Shown: positions 46,601 through 53,119 of the stretch, in pieces
Layout of the letters: every line of letters starts with the position of its first letter
Position numbering within the stretch: position 1 is the stretch's first letter
Source of the DNA: Phoronis australis
Taxonomy: Eukaryota > Phoronida > Phoronidae
DNA: 62,000 bases
NCBI GenBank assembly: GCA_002633005.1
Contig: NMRA01000213.1
Location: forward strand, 112,580 to 174,579
Direction of reading: 5' to 3'
Translations under genes and position numbers: made by a program
Notes under the pieces: generated by a model
The model's database searches: none
What the model was told of the DNA's origin: nothing
Seen by the model: only the letters and a program-made list of their open reading frames with translations

Positions 46601-49344
46601 ACATACTGAGTCGAGGTATTTATTTAATTGTGTCTTGACGGGGAATTTTACACGGAGGTGTGCCATGCTTGGTTGAGTTCACGAAATAATTCAAATTTCA
46701 CAATCAATAGTTACAAGATGTTATATTCATTTCAATGTCAGACAATAGAAATCTTTTAACTGTTTTTCAACCTACTCTTACATGTGTTTATGTTACTGCA
46801 GACACCCAGACATATTTTCCAAGAGAAAAGCAGATGACACCACGCAGCTGATTCACACTTTCCAGGCCACAGAGCTCGTGGGCATTGTCTCGCTCTTGTA
46901 CGGCATGCTGCTCCATAGTGAGGCTCCTGCCCGTGGCGAGGCCCCGCCCCCAGAGTTACCCCAACACACTGTGACTGTGGCTGTCTCAGGAATACGTCTG
47001 CTCAATCACATGGCCAGACTGGATCTGGACATGTTTCAGGTACAGCTGGGTTTAAAGTTTATTACAGCTGGGGTCAAAGGTTAATACTTGTGTCATCAGG
47101 CCCTTTCATACTAACATCAATGTGTCGATGTTTTGGGGAGTTGCGGTCAGTATGAACAGTTAACTTCGGTCCTGGATCGAAGCGCCAGTTCGCAGTGAAC
47201 AGGTGGATTTAACAGCGGAGCGTCGACGTTGCAGTGCGGTATGAATGGTCAACTTCAGTCCCATCAAAGTTGTCATCAGGGGCCATTGTTATCGTCAACA
47301 ACTAAAAGGCTGTGTTGTCGCTAATAGTTGCTTATATTTTGCTCGAGTGATCACCAATCGAATTAGAAATAAGTTTTATGTCAGTTGGCACTTATAATAA
47401 TGCTCTCGAATTGTCACATTCTGAAATGACATGGTCACATGACCGTGTTTATGATGGATTGGGGTTTCAGAAAATGATTTTGATTCAGTAGTTTTGTCGA
47501 TATTGAGCTCAACTGCACAGATTTGTTGATAAGATTATGTAGTACATTATTGTTAAGTCTCATGTAGATAAAAATCTGTAATAAAAGTACTTACTTTCTG
47601 AAAGTAAAGCGTCTGTAGAATTTGATTTTTGACTTTTACCAAATGGCTCAGTCATTGATAATAATTTGCTCACATGACCATGTCTTTTCAGTAAAATTTA
47701 GGACAAAGGAAAGATACATTAATAGCAAAGCAATGGGACATGAACAAATTTTCTTTGATCTGAATGTTCAAGATGAGATCTCAAAACACTTTTACAATTT
47801 CCTCAAATATTTCATTTTCATGTTATACAACTTAAAATTTCTTACATTAAAATCATATGATTCATACTTTTGATAGCCCCTCATCCAAAAGTAGATTTTA
47901 GAATCATTTTCTAACAGGGGTTTGGAGAACAATGCGTAGAGCATAGTGTCTGACCGTTCCAAAGTTAGCTAAATTTGGTCCTACTTAACCCCAGAACCTC
48001 TCTGTTGTAGAAGTCGCTGGGTGAGGAAGGAATCTCGCTACAATACCGCCACATCTCCAGCTACCTGTTATGGTACTGTACTCACTGTATGGCGGAGGAA
48101 CTACTGCATGAGGTCATACTCTGCGTGGGCTACTTTACGGTACTCAACTCGGATAACCAGGTTAGTAAGTGCAGCTTCCTCTGGGCTGTGTTAGTTAGAT
48201 CCAAGGCAAGACATTCAATGAGAGCTAGTGGGATCACGTGGTGCGCTTGTAATGTATGACGATATCTCATGAAGACTTACGTGATCTTGCATTTCTGCTA
48301 GTCTCTTGCATCCATGGAATGTAGCCTTGATGCATGATCAGGTTTGCGTAAGCTAAGATCCATTTTTAGCATTGATTTACCAGAATTTATCTTCTGTGCA
48401 CATGGCCCAAATACACAGATGNAGAATCATTTTCTAACAGGGGTTTGGAGAACAATGCGTAGAGCATAGTGTCTGACCGTTCCAAAGTTAGCTAAATTTG
48501 GTCCTACTTAACCCCAGAACCTCTCTGTTGTAGAAGTCGCTGGGTGAGGAAGGAATCTCGCTACAATACCGCCACATCTCCAGCTACCTGTTATGGTACT
48601 GTACTCACTGTATGGCGGAGGAACTACTGCATGAGGTCATACTCTGCGTGGGCTACTTTACGGTACTCAACTCGGATAACCAGGTTAGTAAGTGCAGCTT
48701 CCTCTGGGCTGTGTTAGTTAGATCCAAGGCAAGACATTCAATGAGAGCTAGTGGGATCACGTGGTGCGCTTGTAATGTATGACGATATCTCATGAAGACT
48801 TGCGTGATCTTGCTTTTCTGCTAGTCTCTTGCATCCATGGAATGTAGCCTTGATGCATGATCAGGTTTGCCTATTGCTCAGATCCATTTTTAGCATTGAT
48901 TTACCAGAATTTATTTTCTGTGCACATGGCCCAAATACACAGATGTGACATGTTGCATAATAATTGTACTAGTGGTAACTTTTAGAATCAATTTTACCCT
49001 GTACTTTAGCCTCGCCCACACTCTTTTGTCGTCTGCACAAAAGCTCTTCTAATAATCCTCTGTATCACTGGCTACTGAACTCCACTAATCACATTCTTGC
49101 TCTCTCCACTGGCTTCTGATGTCCACCAATCACATTCTTGCACTCTCCACAGGTGGTGATACAGTCTGGCCAATCCCCCACTGTGCTTCAACAGCTGTGC
49201 TCCCTGCCGTTCCAGTATTTCAGCGACCCCCGCCTCATCAACGTGTTGTTCCCGACGCTGATCATGTCCTCGTACGATAACCGGGAGAACACAAAAATAC
49301 TTGAACAGGAGCTCAGCTGCGCCCTGTTGGCAAATTTCATCGAG
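22441..49344 (+). CDS. SCAPER: SCAPER, S-phase cyclin A-associated protein in the ER (23 exons, 3' end missing)
   Basis: SCAPER binds cyclin A/CDK2, resides at the ER and in cilia, and bridges TTC5 on ribosomes to CCR4-NOT in tubulin mRNA autoregulation. Twenty-three exons join in consistent phase to about 1,486 codons; human has about 1,400. In order: a Ser-rich N terminus; [20 protein letters not shown] (about 64-83); the SCAPER_N domain with [20 protein letters not shown] (about 155-216); disordered linkers with EGWETV (about 312); an acidic stretch (535-601); SWGDLVDE and [13 protein letters not shown] (about 640-670); a long charged coiled coil (670-890); a C2H2 zinc finger (C928, C931, H944, H950); and a helical C-terminal region ending [15 protein letters not shown]. 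An in-frame TAG directly upstream supports the ATG at 22441. Intron 11 uses a GC donor. The vertebrate C-terminal ~50 residues, including NRFP, were not found up to 62000. Confidence 0.95.
22807..23130. mobile_element. hAT-like element with CAGACCTG termini
   Basis: Starts CAGACCTGTCAAGTCTC and ends CCTTTGGCAGGTCTG, flanked by CATTAG on both sides (22801-22806, 23131-23136). It contains repeated CTCACGCA motifs. It lies in SCAPER intron 1. Confidence 0.8.
23572..23636 (-). repeat. Degenerate tRNA-like (SINE) sequence
   Basis: On the minus strand AGTGGCAATTGCCTCTTGGT is followed by CAGTTCGAATC, an imperfect B box. It is probably a decayed tRNA-derived SINE in SCAPER intron 1. Confidence 0.35.
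24571..24679 (+). CDS. SCAPER: SCAPER exon 2
   Basis: Acceptor CATTCAG; encodes [20 protein letters not shown] then AWSVPVDDE, the most conserved N-terminal block of SCAPER. It ends in phase 1 at GTAACT. Confidence 0.95.
25352..25744 (+). pseudogene. Penelope-like retroelement remnant (RT end and GIY-YIG)
   Basis: A fragment with [18 protein letters not shown] (25365-25418) is followed, after a frameshift and stop, by an open stretch from about 25436 reading [29 protein letters not shown], then [18 protein letters not shown] and [18 protein letters not shown] to a stop. The Cys-containing EFTCP, the YIGHT and the SRRLSMHL helix are the arrangement of the GIY-YIG endonuclease at the C terminus of Penelope-like elements. 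The upstream reverse transcriptase is missing or decayed. It sits in SCAPER intron 2, same strand. Confidence 0.75.
25911..25945 (+). other. Hammerhead-like motif downstream of the Penelope remnant
   Basis: CTGAAGATGA, a perfect GACACGTGTC stem, then TCGAAATATC. It resembles a hammerhead core (CUGANGA...GAAA) with three extra bases, as expected for the terminal repeats of Penelope-like elements. It is unlikely to be active in this form. Confidence 0.4.
26370..26437. repeat. Tc-like terminal repeat, family T
   Basis: Ends TTTTCTAGTACTGTA and contains GTTGTCTGATTAC, matching the other family T ends. No partner end was found. Confidence 0.6.
26540..26799 (+). CDS. SCAPER: SCAPER exon 3 (SCAPER_N domain)
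   Basis: Acceptor CTTTTCCAG; Ser/Lys-rich linker, then [20 protein letters not shown] and ECK. Phase 1 in, phase 0 out at GTAACG. Confidence 0.97.
27432..27535 (+). CDS. SCAPER: SCAPER exon 4
   Basis: Starts [20 protein letters not shown], completing the SCAPER_N helical domain. Ends in phase 2 before GTGATT. Confidence 0.95.
28055..28108. repeat. Foldback hairpin repeat, copy 2
   Basis: TTTTGAGAACCAGTTT and AAACTGGTTCTCTAA flank a loop with GCCTGTTATTCAG. It is in SCAPER intron 4, in the same family as 40955-41038. Confidence 0.8.
28805..29076 (+). CDS. SCAPER: SCAPER exon 5
   Basis: Begins [11 protein letters not shown], matching the vertebrate [12 protein letters not shown] Pro-rich linker with [10 protein letters not shown] follows (vertebrate SWADKV). 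Ends in phase 1 at GTAAAA. Confidence 0.95.
29698..30377 (+). CDS. SCAPER: SCAPER exon 6 (disordered linker)
   Basis: The largest coding exon (680 bp). It opens [17 protein letters not shown], conserved as EGWETV in vertebrates, then a long Ser/Gly/Lys-rich linker with [10 protein letters not shown]. It ends ELLAAQLQS in phase 0 at GTAAGC. The frame stays open upstream of 29698, but the acceptor TTGTGCAG and phase fit set the start. Confidence 0.92.
30640..31461. mobile_element. Harbinger-like miniature element, 822 bp
   Basis: Inverted termini GGGCTGTTCCAGTAAAATCC and its near-complement, followed inward by poly-G/poly-C runs, flanked by TAA on both sides (30637-30639, 31462-31464). A 3-bp TAA duplication and GGG-starting ends are typical of PIF/Harbinger. 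No transposase frame is present. It lies in SCAPER intron 6. Confidence 0.75.
31604..31804 (+). CDS. SCAPER: SCAPER exon 7 (acidic segment)
   Basis: Encodes [20 protein letters not shown] and onward through [17 protein letters not shown] to SELM. It is phase 0 at both ends, with acceptor TTTGCACAG and donor GTGAGT. It corresponds to the Glu-rich IASAIAEEEQL region of vertebrate SCAPER. Confidence 0.95.
32557..32577 (+). CDS. SCAPER: Candidate SCAPER 21-bp microexon
   Basis: A strong polypyrimidine tract and acceptor (CACCTCTCTGTCTTAG) is followed by seven codons, VQRSANQ, and donor GTAAAA, phase 0 at both ends. Inserted between exon 7 (SELM) and exon 8 (LTTSS) it keeps the frame. It may be alternatively spliced; there is no conservation evidence. 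Confidence 0.45.
34872..34945. repeat. Tc-like terminal repeat, family T
   Basis: Runs from TTGATGTTAACAGAATTAGC to TTGACTAGCACTGTA. It is the complement-orientation match of 54823-54900. No partner end was identified. Confidence 0.65.
35779..35984 (+). CDS. SCAPER: SCAPER exon 8
   Basis: Encodes [23 protein letters not shown] and [15 protein letters not shown], all with direct vertebrate counterparts ([32 protein letters not shown]). Ends in phase 2 at GTAAGT. Confidence 0.97.
36444..36555 (+). CDS. SCAPER: SCAPER exon 9 (coiled coil)
   Basis: Encodes [20 protein letters not shown] and onward to RDLSRK. It is the start of the long charged coiled coil. Phase 2 in, phase 0 out at GTTAGT. Confidence 0.96.
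37072..37212 (+). CDS. SCAPER: SCAPER exon 10 (coiled coil)
   Basis: Encodes [20 protein letters not shown] and continues to KKAHEEETK. Phase 0 at both ends; acceptor is a T-rich tract ending CAAAG. Confidence 0.96.
37642..37797 (+). CDS. SCAPER: SCAPER exon 11 (coiled coil, GC donor)
   Basis: Encodes [20 protein letters not shown], almost identical to vertebrate [19 protein letters not shown], ending AKEAAVE. The exon ends before GCAAGC, a GC donor. The nearby GT at 37819 would put a stop across the junction, so GC-AG splicing is inferred. Confidence 0.93.
37881..38895. repeat. 508-bp direct duplication flanking a single N
   Basis: 37881-38387 and 38389-38895 align at an offset of 508 with a few substitutions. 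The unit covers the end of intron 11 and the start of exon 12. The only break is the N at 38388. Confidence 0.92.
38268..38387 (+). pseudogene. SCAPER: SCAPER exon 12, truncated duplicate at assembly join
   Basis: The first 40 codons of exon 12 ([17 protein letters not shown]...) end abruptly at the N at 38388. The same sequence recurs complete at 38776-39000, with one base change in 120. See the findings for the artefact interpretation. Confidence 0.8.
38776..39000 (+). CDS. SCAPER: SCAPER exon 12 (complete copy, coiled coil)
   Basis: 75 codons, [17 protein letters not shown] through [20 protein letters not shown] to IQQK, phase 0 at both ends, donor GTGAGT. It matches vertebrate ERKRALEAERQARVEEL and [10 protein letters not shown]. 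Confidence 0.96.
39275..39433 (+). CDS. SCAPER: SCAPER exon 13 (first half of zinc finger)
   Basis: Encodes [17 protein letters not shown] at its end, the two zinc-binding cysteines of the C2H2 finger (C928, C931). Phase 0 at both ends, acceptor CTTCCAG, donor GTGAGT. Confidence 0.97.
40239..40626. mobile_element. hAT-like element, family B, 5' truncated
   Basis: Shares its body with 49876-50347 in opposite orientation (TTCCTCAATGGCG, TCTGCAGCCAAA, AGACGCAGACGCACGC) and ends ATTCCAAGCCCTG. The left terminus is not recognisable. It ends 133 bp upstream of exon 14. Confidence 0.8.
40760..40858 (+). CDS. SCAPER: SCAPER exon 14 (second half of zinc finger)
   Basis: Starts [21 protein letters not shown]944 and H950 complete the zinc finger (vertebrate ISSEVYLFSHVKGRKHQQ). 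Phase 0 at both ends, donor GTAAGT. Confidence 0.97.
40955..41038. mobile_element. Foldback hairpin repeat, copy 3 (84 bp)
   Basis: TATAATGTGC...TTTTGAGAACCAG and CTGGTTCTCAAAA...GCACATTATA form about 30-bp inverted arms around a loop with TTGTATTTCAG. It is the best-preserved member, in SCAPER intron 14. Confidence 0.85.
41200..41396 (+). CDS. SCAPER: SCAPER exon 15
   Basis: Encodes [17 protein letters not shown], then a basic stretch [19 protein letters not shown], equivalent to vertebrate SLKKYI...KKAKKIKARMNFRAKEYE. Ends in phase 2 at GTAAGT. Confidence 0.95.
41821..41947 (+). CDS. SCAPER: SCAPER exon 16
   Basis: Encodes [13 protein letters not shown], then [16 protein letters not shown] and IILERK, matching vertebrate LQRLAKDLLKQ and NNKVSALDRTLGEI. 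Phase 2 in, phase 0 out. Confidence 0.96.
42918..42966. repeat. Short intronic hairpin
   Basis: CTTTTTCAGC and GCTGAAAAAG, with inner GCATCA/TGATGC, form a nearly closed stem-loop. The outer arms extend to TCTTGTC/GATAAGA with mismatches. It is in SCAPER intron 16. Confidence 0.6.
43111..43223 (+). CDS. SCAPER: SCAPER exon 17
   Basis: Encodes [20 protein letters not shown] and onward to LPPVVPP, matching vertebrate NVADQIAFQAAGGLTALEHI. Ends in phase 2 at GTGAGA. Confidence 0.96.
43361..43428. ncRNA. Hairpin with 19-bp stem (pre-miRNA-like or MITE end)
   Basis: TTTCTGTGAAATATTATTT at 43361-43379 pairs with AAATGATATTTCACAGAAA at 43410-43428, with one G-U wobble, across a 30-nt loop. It lies in SCAPER intron 17. 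Another copy of the left-arm context (GTGAAATATCTGTTCTGTC...CCAGATGTA) occurs just upstream at about 43292-43322. The stem is short for a microRNA precursor; a mobile-element remnant is the alternative. Confidence 0.35.
43695..43818 (+). CDS. SCAPER: SCAPER exon 18
   Basis: Encodes [20 protein letters not shown], then [20 protein letters not shown], matching vertebrate KSLCNAINVYNLTC and VLFSNKITFLMDLLIHQL. Phase 2 in, phase 0 out at GTAAGT. Confidence 0.97.
44312..44580 (+). CDS. SCAPER: SCAPER exon 19
   Basis: Starts [12 protein letters not shown] (vertebrate YVPDENN). A Ser/Pro-rich stretch and [14 protein letters not shown] follow, ending FLTRANDIV plus AG. Donor GTATAG is weak but phase-correct. 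Confidence 0.92.
45461..45511. repeat. Foldback hairpin repeat, copy 4
   Basis: GGAACCAGTTTGATGCCTGT on the left and AAAACTGGTTCTCAA on the right. The outer arms are lost. It lies in SCAPER intron 19. Confidence 0.75.
45568..45714 (+). CDS. SCAPER: SCAPER exon 20
   Basis: Encodes [20 protein letters not shown] and [17 protein letters not shown], matching vertebrate LISYVVNMGLIDKL and IFLQHAAGLLHAMCTL. Phase 2 at both ends. Confidence 0.97.
45937..46010 (-). repeat. tRNA-derived SINE head or tRNA pseudogene
   Basis: On the minus strand, GAGGCAGTGTGGCCTGGATG (A-box-like) is followed 40 nt later by GGTCGTGGGTTCGAGTCCCA, which contains a perfect B box GGTTCGAGTCC. Loss of a clean cloverleaf and the intronic position suggest a SINE rather than a working tRNA gene. 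Confidence 0.6.
46802..47039 (+). CDS. SCAPER: SCAPER exon 21
   Basis: Encodes [20 protein letters not shown], then [18 protein letters not shown] and [15 protein letters not shown], matching vertebrate QATDLAGVLHMLYCVLFH and FFNSFAALDLPAFQ. Phase 2 in, phase 0 out at GTACAG. Confidence 0.97.
48011..48160 (+). CDS. SCAPER: SCAPER exon 22, first copy
   Basis: 50 codons, [20 protein letters not shown], then [20 protein letters not shown] and NQ. Phase 0 at both ends, with acceptor GTTGTAG and donor GTTAGT. Vertebrates have SLLHEVIVCVGYFTVNHPDNQ. An intact second copy follows at 48534; only one should count in the protein. Confidence 0.9.
48534..48683 (+). CDS. SCAPER: SCAPER exon 22, second copy
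   Basis: Same 150 bp as 48011-48160, with the same splice sites. Splicing both copies in would keep the frame but repeat 50 residues, which no known SCAPER has. It is treated as the same exon assembled twice. Confidence 0.85.
49153..49344 (+). CDS. SCAPER: SCAPER exon 23 (last exon found)
   Basis: Encodes [37 protein letters not shown] and [16 protein letters not shown], nearly identical to vertebrate SCAPER. Phase 0 donor GTGAGT shows that at least one more exon follows. Confidence 0.97.
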
Positions 49345-49875
49345 GTGAGTTGCGTGTTGACACATTGCTTAGAATACTGTCATGCCATGTTATTTCTCAT
49401 TTGTATTAAAGGAGACGACATACTCAGTCTTTTTTGTTGAAAGGTAAGTAATCTTCAGACAACTACTTCGAGATTCCCTTATCCTTGTCTGAGGCTGCCA
49501 TTGCTTCAGAAAGGTCCAACGGTCTTTTGAAATTTAAGTAGAATTATATCAGCTAAAATTTTTGCCGAGTGTATTATTGTCCTGCGTCATTGTTTCAAAT
49601 CTTAATACTAGCAATCCTTAGACAGAATTTTCTTCTGAGTTGCTTGGTTTCAAGATACTGATTCAGCAAATTTCTGATGAACTGTAGTTCTAAATAACTC
49701 CCATCATAAATCTCCATGCAGCGCTATCTGAGAAAAGTATTGTTTTGGTTTACGCTCTGTGGCAGGACCCTTTGTTTTGGCTCTTTGGTATAATGGTGAG
49801 TTAGCATTCTGTATACGACTAGTTAATGAATATTTCAGCCGGACATACTCAGTTAAAACTTTATGTTGCAGGAAT

Positions 49876-50347
49876 CAGGGCTTGGAATGATCAATGACAA
49901 AATAAAGCGGGAATTTTTACAGCCCAAAACATGCGCGTACCCAGCCTTTAAATAGACCTTTTGCCGACAAAAATCGGGAGGACTAAAAAAAAAAACGGTA
50001 CCACCTCCAGAACCGTGCGTCTGCGTCTTTTAAACTCGTCCGTCCACTCCCACCTCCACACGTTTTTGGCTGCAGTTGTAGTATTTGTCACCGCGGTTTA
50101 CAATCACACGAAACGCCATTGAAGAAATCCACCACGCTTTCCCAGATGCCCCAGCAATGTTGACAATTTACGTTCCTCCGAAACATACAGAGGAACTTTT
50201 TTACTTCCGCTTTTCGAGGAGAAAGAAATTTGCCGTGGAAATTTTATATCAAATCCGATTTTTTTACGCCGAAATATAATAGAATACGTGGACACAACAT
50301 TTCAAAAAAGCGGAAATCCGTGTTTCCGCGGAAAATTCCAAGCCTTG
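49876..50347. mobile_element. hAT-like element, family B, full-length short copy
   Basis: Starts CAGGGCTTGGAATGA and ends ATTCCAAGCCTTG. About 470 bp, no coding capacity. It has a TTTCCGCGGAAA palindrome near the right end. It is the best reference copy for 17619, 40239 and 52634. Confidence 0.85.
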
Positions 50348-51040
50348 AGGAAGCACATCTGTTCAATTTTATTGAAGATGGTCGATTGGGGGTCTCAGAT
50401 CTTCCCGCTTGTCCTGTGAAACTGCAGTAGCGTGACCTCTGTTGGGTATTGAGTGAAATTCCCTCTGCATCAAGTTTTAGATAGGTTGAATCACGCTCCA
50501 CCACACAGATTCAGGGAGGGATGTTTTGCCGAGATCCAAGAAGCTCAAATCAGTTATTCACTTACTGCCCGAGAGAGGTCATGATAGTGCAGTTTCACAG
50601 TAAAAATGAGAATACCATAGACTGCCAGTCGACCATCTTCTGTTCAAGGGGACAGTTGTGATCCCCACAACTTGAAGTTTTAACTGGGTACGCATGGCTG
50701 AAATAGTCATAACTAGTCATATATACGGACCTGGATGAACCATAATCTTCATCAGTTGATTAGCATTCTGTACTAGGCTTAATGACGCCGTTGCCCAAGC
50801 GGAGTTCATTTACTGCCACAGAGGGAGTGTTCACCACCGCTAACTTGAGTTACTTCAGTTTGCAGTTTGGCTTAACCTAACTGGTGCTGTGTGGGACTTA
50901 GCACCAGAACGTTCTGTAACATCACAGTCCCTGCAGTGTTCTATGTCATTTCATTGTAAAACATTGTTTATTTTATTTTTATTTCACTATACTTGAGCCT
51001 TTCTATGATAGCGACATATTAATGCTCGACATGACGTAAT

Positions 51041-51127
51041 TATAACACTCTATTAGCATTTTGAGAACCAGCTTGATGTCTATTATTCAGTTGAGAAGAA
51101 TGGTTCTCAGAATGAGAGCACATTATA
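51041..51127. mobile_element. Foldback hairpin repeat, copy 5 (87 bp)
   Basis: TATAACACTC...ATTTTGAGAACCAG and TGGTTCTCAGAATGAGAGCA...TTATA arms around a loop with CTATTATTCAG. Confidence 0.8.
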
Positions 51128-51882
51128 TCCGGTTATTACCCTTTTTTATTGAATGGTTCCACAGAGATTTCGTGGTGCATTAGAGCTTCCTCAAATATTG
51201 CATTATCTGTTCTATAAAAGACTATTAGCATGTTTGGGTAATAGTTTGGAATGAACTCGCCGATTCCCTGACCATACACTACGTTGTAGACAAAGTTAAT
51301 TTTCGGTGGTCCCGGGTATGTTGTGGATTCAGTTTTGCGTACACTGCTTGAAGGTGTGTTACCATAGATACATTATATCACCTTAAGCTTATGGTACAGT
51401 TTTCCGTCACAGATCTCATACCCACTCATGTGCCTCATCCTTGTTTATGTCATTTGTGTTTTGGGCTTGAATGTTTGGAGAAAATTTTCCAAACATCTAG
51501 TCTGTTTTAGAAAAGCTGGCGAAATCTCACCAGTCAGCAAAATTACTAAAGCAAAAATTCAGATAAATTTCATGTCATTTAGACTTTCATCTGTAGTTTT
51601 GTCATGACTGTGGTGACAGCTTGATGACTTTGGATAAAAAGTTCTCCACTTTTTGTTATCCAAATCATTGAAACTGCATTTCGCCTTGTTTAGCTGCCTG
51701 CAAAGCGAAAATCACATTAGGTCTTTACTAGCAGAAAATCAGTCTCATAATGTTCTTTACCATGACAGGATTCTATTTCTGTTTCCAACAAGAACATCTA
51801 AACCATCAGTGACTCAAGACTTAAGACGGCTTGACATGTTTCGGTGTTTGTTAAAACACCGTTATCAGAAAAAAGACAGTCG

Positions 51883-51957
51883 GAGGGCCAACAAATAACA
51901 TGTAATGATACACAGACAGTGAGGGCCAACAAATAACATGTAATGATACACAGACAC
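51883..51957. repeat. 38-bp unit repeated twice
   Basis: GAGGGCCAACAAATAACATG and the following bases to ACAGACA occur twice in tandem, about 65 bp before the 72-bp array. Confidence 0.9.
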
Positions 51958-52023
51958 AATCAGTTACAGGGGAGTAACAATAGACTAGACTGACAATGAG
52001 TTAGTTTGGAGAATGGAAACTTA

Positions 52024-52612
52024 TTGTAAGGAATGGTTTGAGACCGATTTTGTGAGAGTAATAGGCCCATTTTCATTTTTAGTAGAATTTTATCATGGTA
52101 AGGAATGGTTTGAGACCAACTTTGTGAGAGTAATGGGCCCATTTTCATTTTTAGTAGAATTTTATCATGGTAAGGAATGGTTTGAGACCAACTTTGTGAG
52201 AGTAATGGGCCCATTTTCATTTTTAGTAGAATTTTATCATGGTAAGGAATGGTTTGAGACCAACTTTGTGAGAGTAATGGGCCCATTTTCATTTTTAGTA
52301 GAATTTTATCATGGTAAGGAATGGCTTGAGACCAACTTTGTGAGAGTAATGGGCCCATTTTCATTTTTAGTAGAATTTTATCATGGTAAGGAATGGTTTG
52401 AGACCAACTTTGTGAGAGTAATGGGCCCATTTTCATTTTTAGTAGAATTTTATCATGGTAAGGAATGGTTTGAGACCAACTTTGTGAGAGTAATGGGCCC
52501 ATTTTCATTTTTAGTAGAATTTTATCATGGTAAGGAATGGTTTGAGACCAACTTTGTGAGAGTAATGGGCCCATTTTCATTTTTAGTAGAATTTTATCAT
52601 GGTAAGGAATGG
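52024..52612. repeat. 72-bp tandem array (about 8 copies), left part
   Basis: Units starting GGTAAGGAATGGTTTGAGAC and containing GGGCCCATTTTCATTTTTAG repeat every 72 bp with almost no differences. 72 is a multiple of three and the unit lacks stops, so long frames appear on both strands (24-residue periodicity). That is a by-product of periodicity. The array runs into a gap of 21 N. Confidence 0.95.
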
Positions 52613-52633
52613 NNNNNNNNNNNNNNNNNNNNN
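52613..52633. other. Assembly gap, 21 N
   Basis: Unsequenced gap at the boundary between the array and the inserted family B element. The true gap length may be larger. Confidence 0.98.
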
Positions 52634-52879
52634 CGTGTGATTGTAAACCGCGGTGCCAAATACTACGGCTCTGCAGCCAAATATGTGTGGAGGTGGGAGT
52701 GGCAGACGAGCTAAAAAGACGCAGACGCACGCTTCTCGAGGTGGTACCGTTTTATTTTTTAGTCCTTCCGATTTTTCTCGGTAAAAGGTCCACACCGAGA
52801 CTATTTCAAGGCTGGCAGCGTGCATGTTTTGGGCCGTAAAAAATTCTGCGTTATTTGTCATTGGTCATTCCAAGCCCTG
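52634..52879. mobile_element. hAT-like element, family B, inserted in tandem array
   Basis: Same orientation and sequence as 40384-40626 (TCTGCAGCCAAATA, AGACGCAGACGCACGC), ending ATTCCAAGCCCTG. Array sequence (AGTAATGGGCTC) resumes immediately after. The left end is lost in the gap. Confidence 0.85.
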
Positions 52880-53119
52880 AGTAATGGGCTCATTTTCATT
52901 TTTAGTAGAATTTTATCATGGTAAAGAATGGTTTGAGACCAATTTTGTAAGAGTAATGGGGCCCATATTCATTTTAGTACAATTTTATCATTGTAAGGAA
53001 TGGTTTGGGACTAATTTTGTGAGAGTAATGGGCCCATTTACATTTTTAGTACAATTTTATCATGGTAAGGAATGGTTTGAGACCAATTTTATGAGAATAA
53101 TGGGCCCATTTACATTTTT
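52880..53119. repeat. 72-bp tandem array, right part (about 3 diverged copies)
   Basis: Continuation of the array with more substitutions than the left part (GGGGCCCATATTC, AGTACAATTTTATCATTG), ending at CATTTTTAGGCC. Confidence 0.92.

Larger units (their letters stand above)
47900..48945. repeat. ~523-bp direct duplication flanking a single N
   Basis: 47900-48421 and 48423-48945 align at an offset of 523 (524 after a 1-bp indel), with a few substitutions. The unit holds the end of intron 21, all of exon 22 and the start of intron 22. The N at 48422 separates the copies. Confidence 0.93.

Noticed and set aside
49454-49536. Short frame NYFEIPLSLSEAAIASE after an AG, considered as the SCAPER tail
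   Set aside because: It needs phase 2 entry while exon 23 leaves in phase 0, and similarity to the vertebrate tail is superficial.
51170-51257. Open reading after CCACAG considered as a terminal exon
   Set aside because: It ends in a stop without the conserved NRFP or C-terminal aromatic pattern, and the pyrimidine tract is poor.
52013-52714. 233-codon periodic open frame
   Set aside because: It is produced by the 72-bp repeat, is open on both strands and runs through the N gap. There is no protein family and no splice context.
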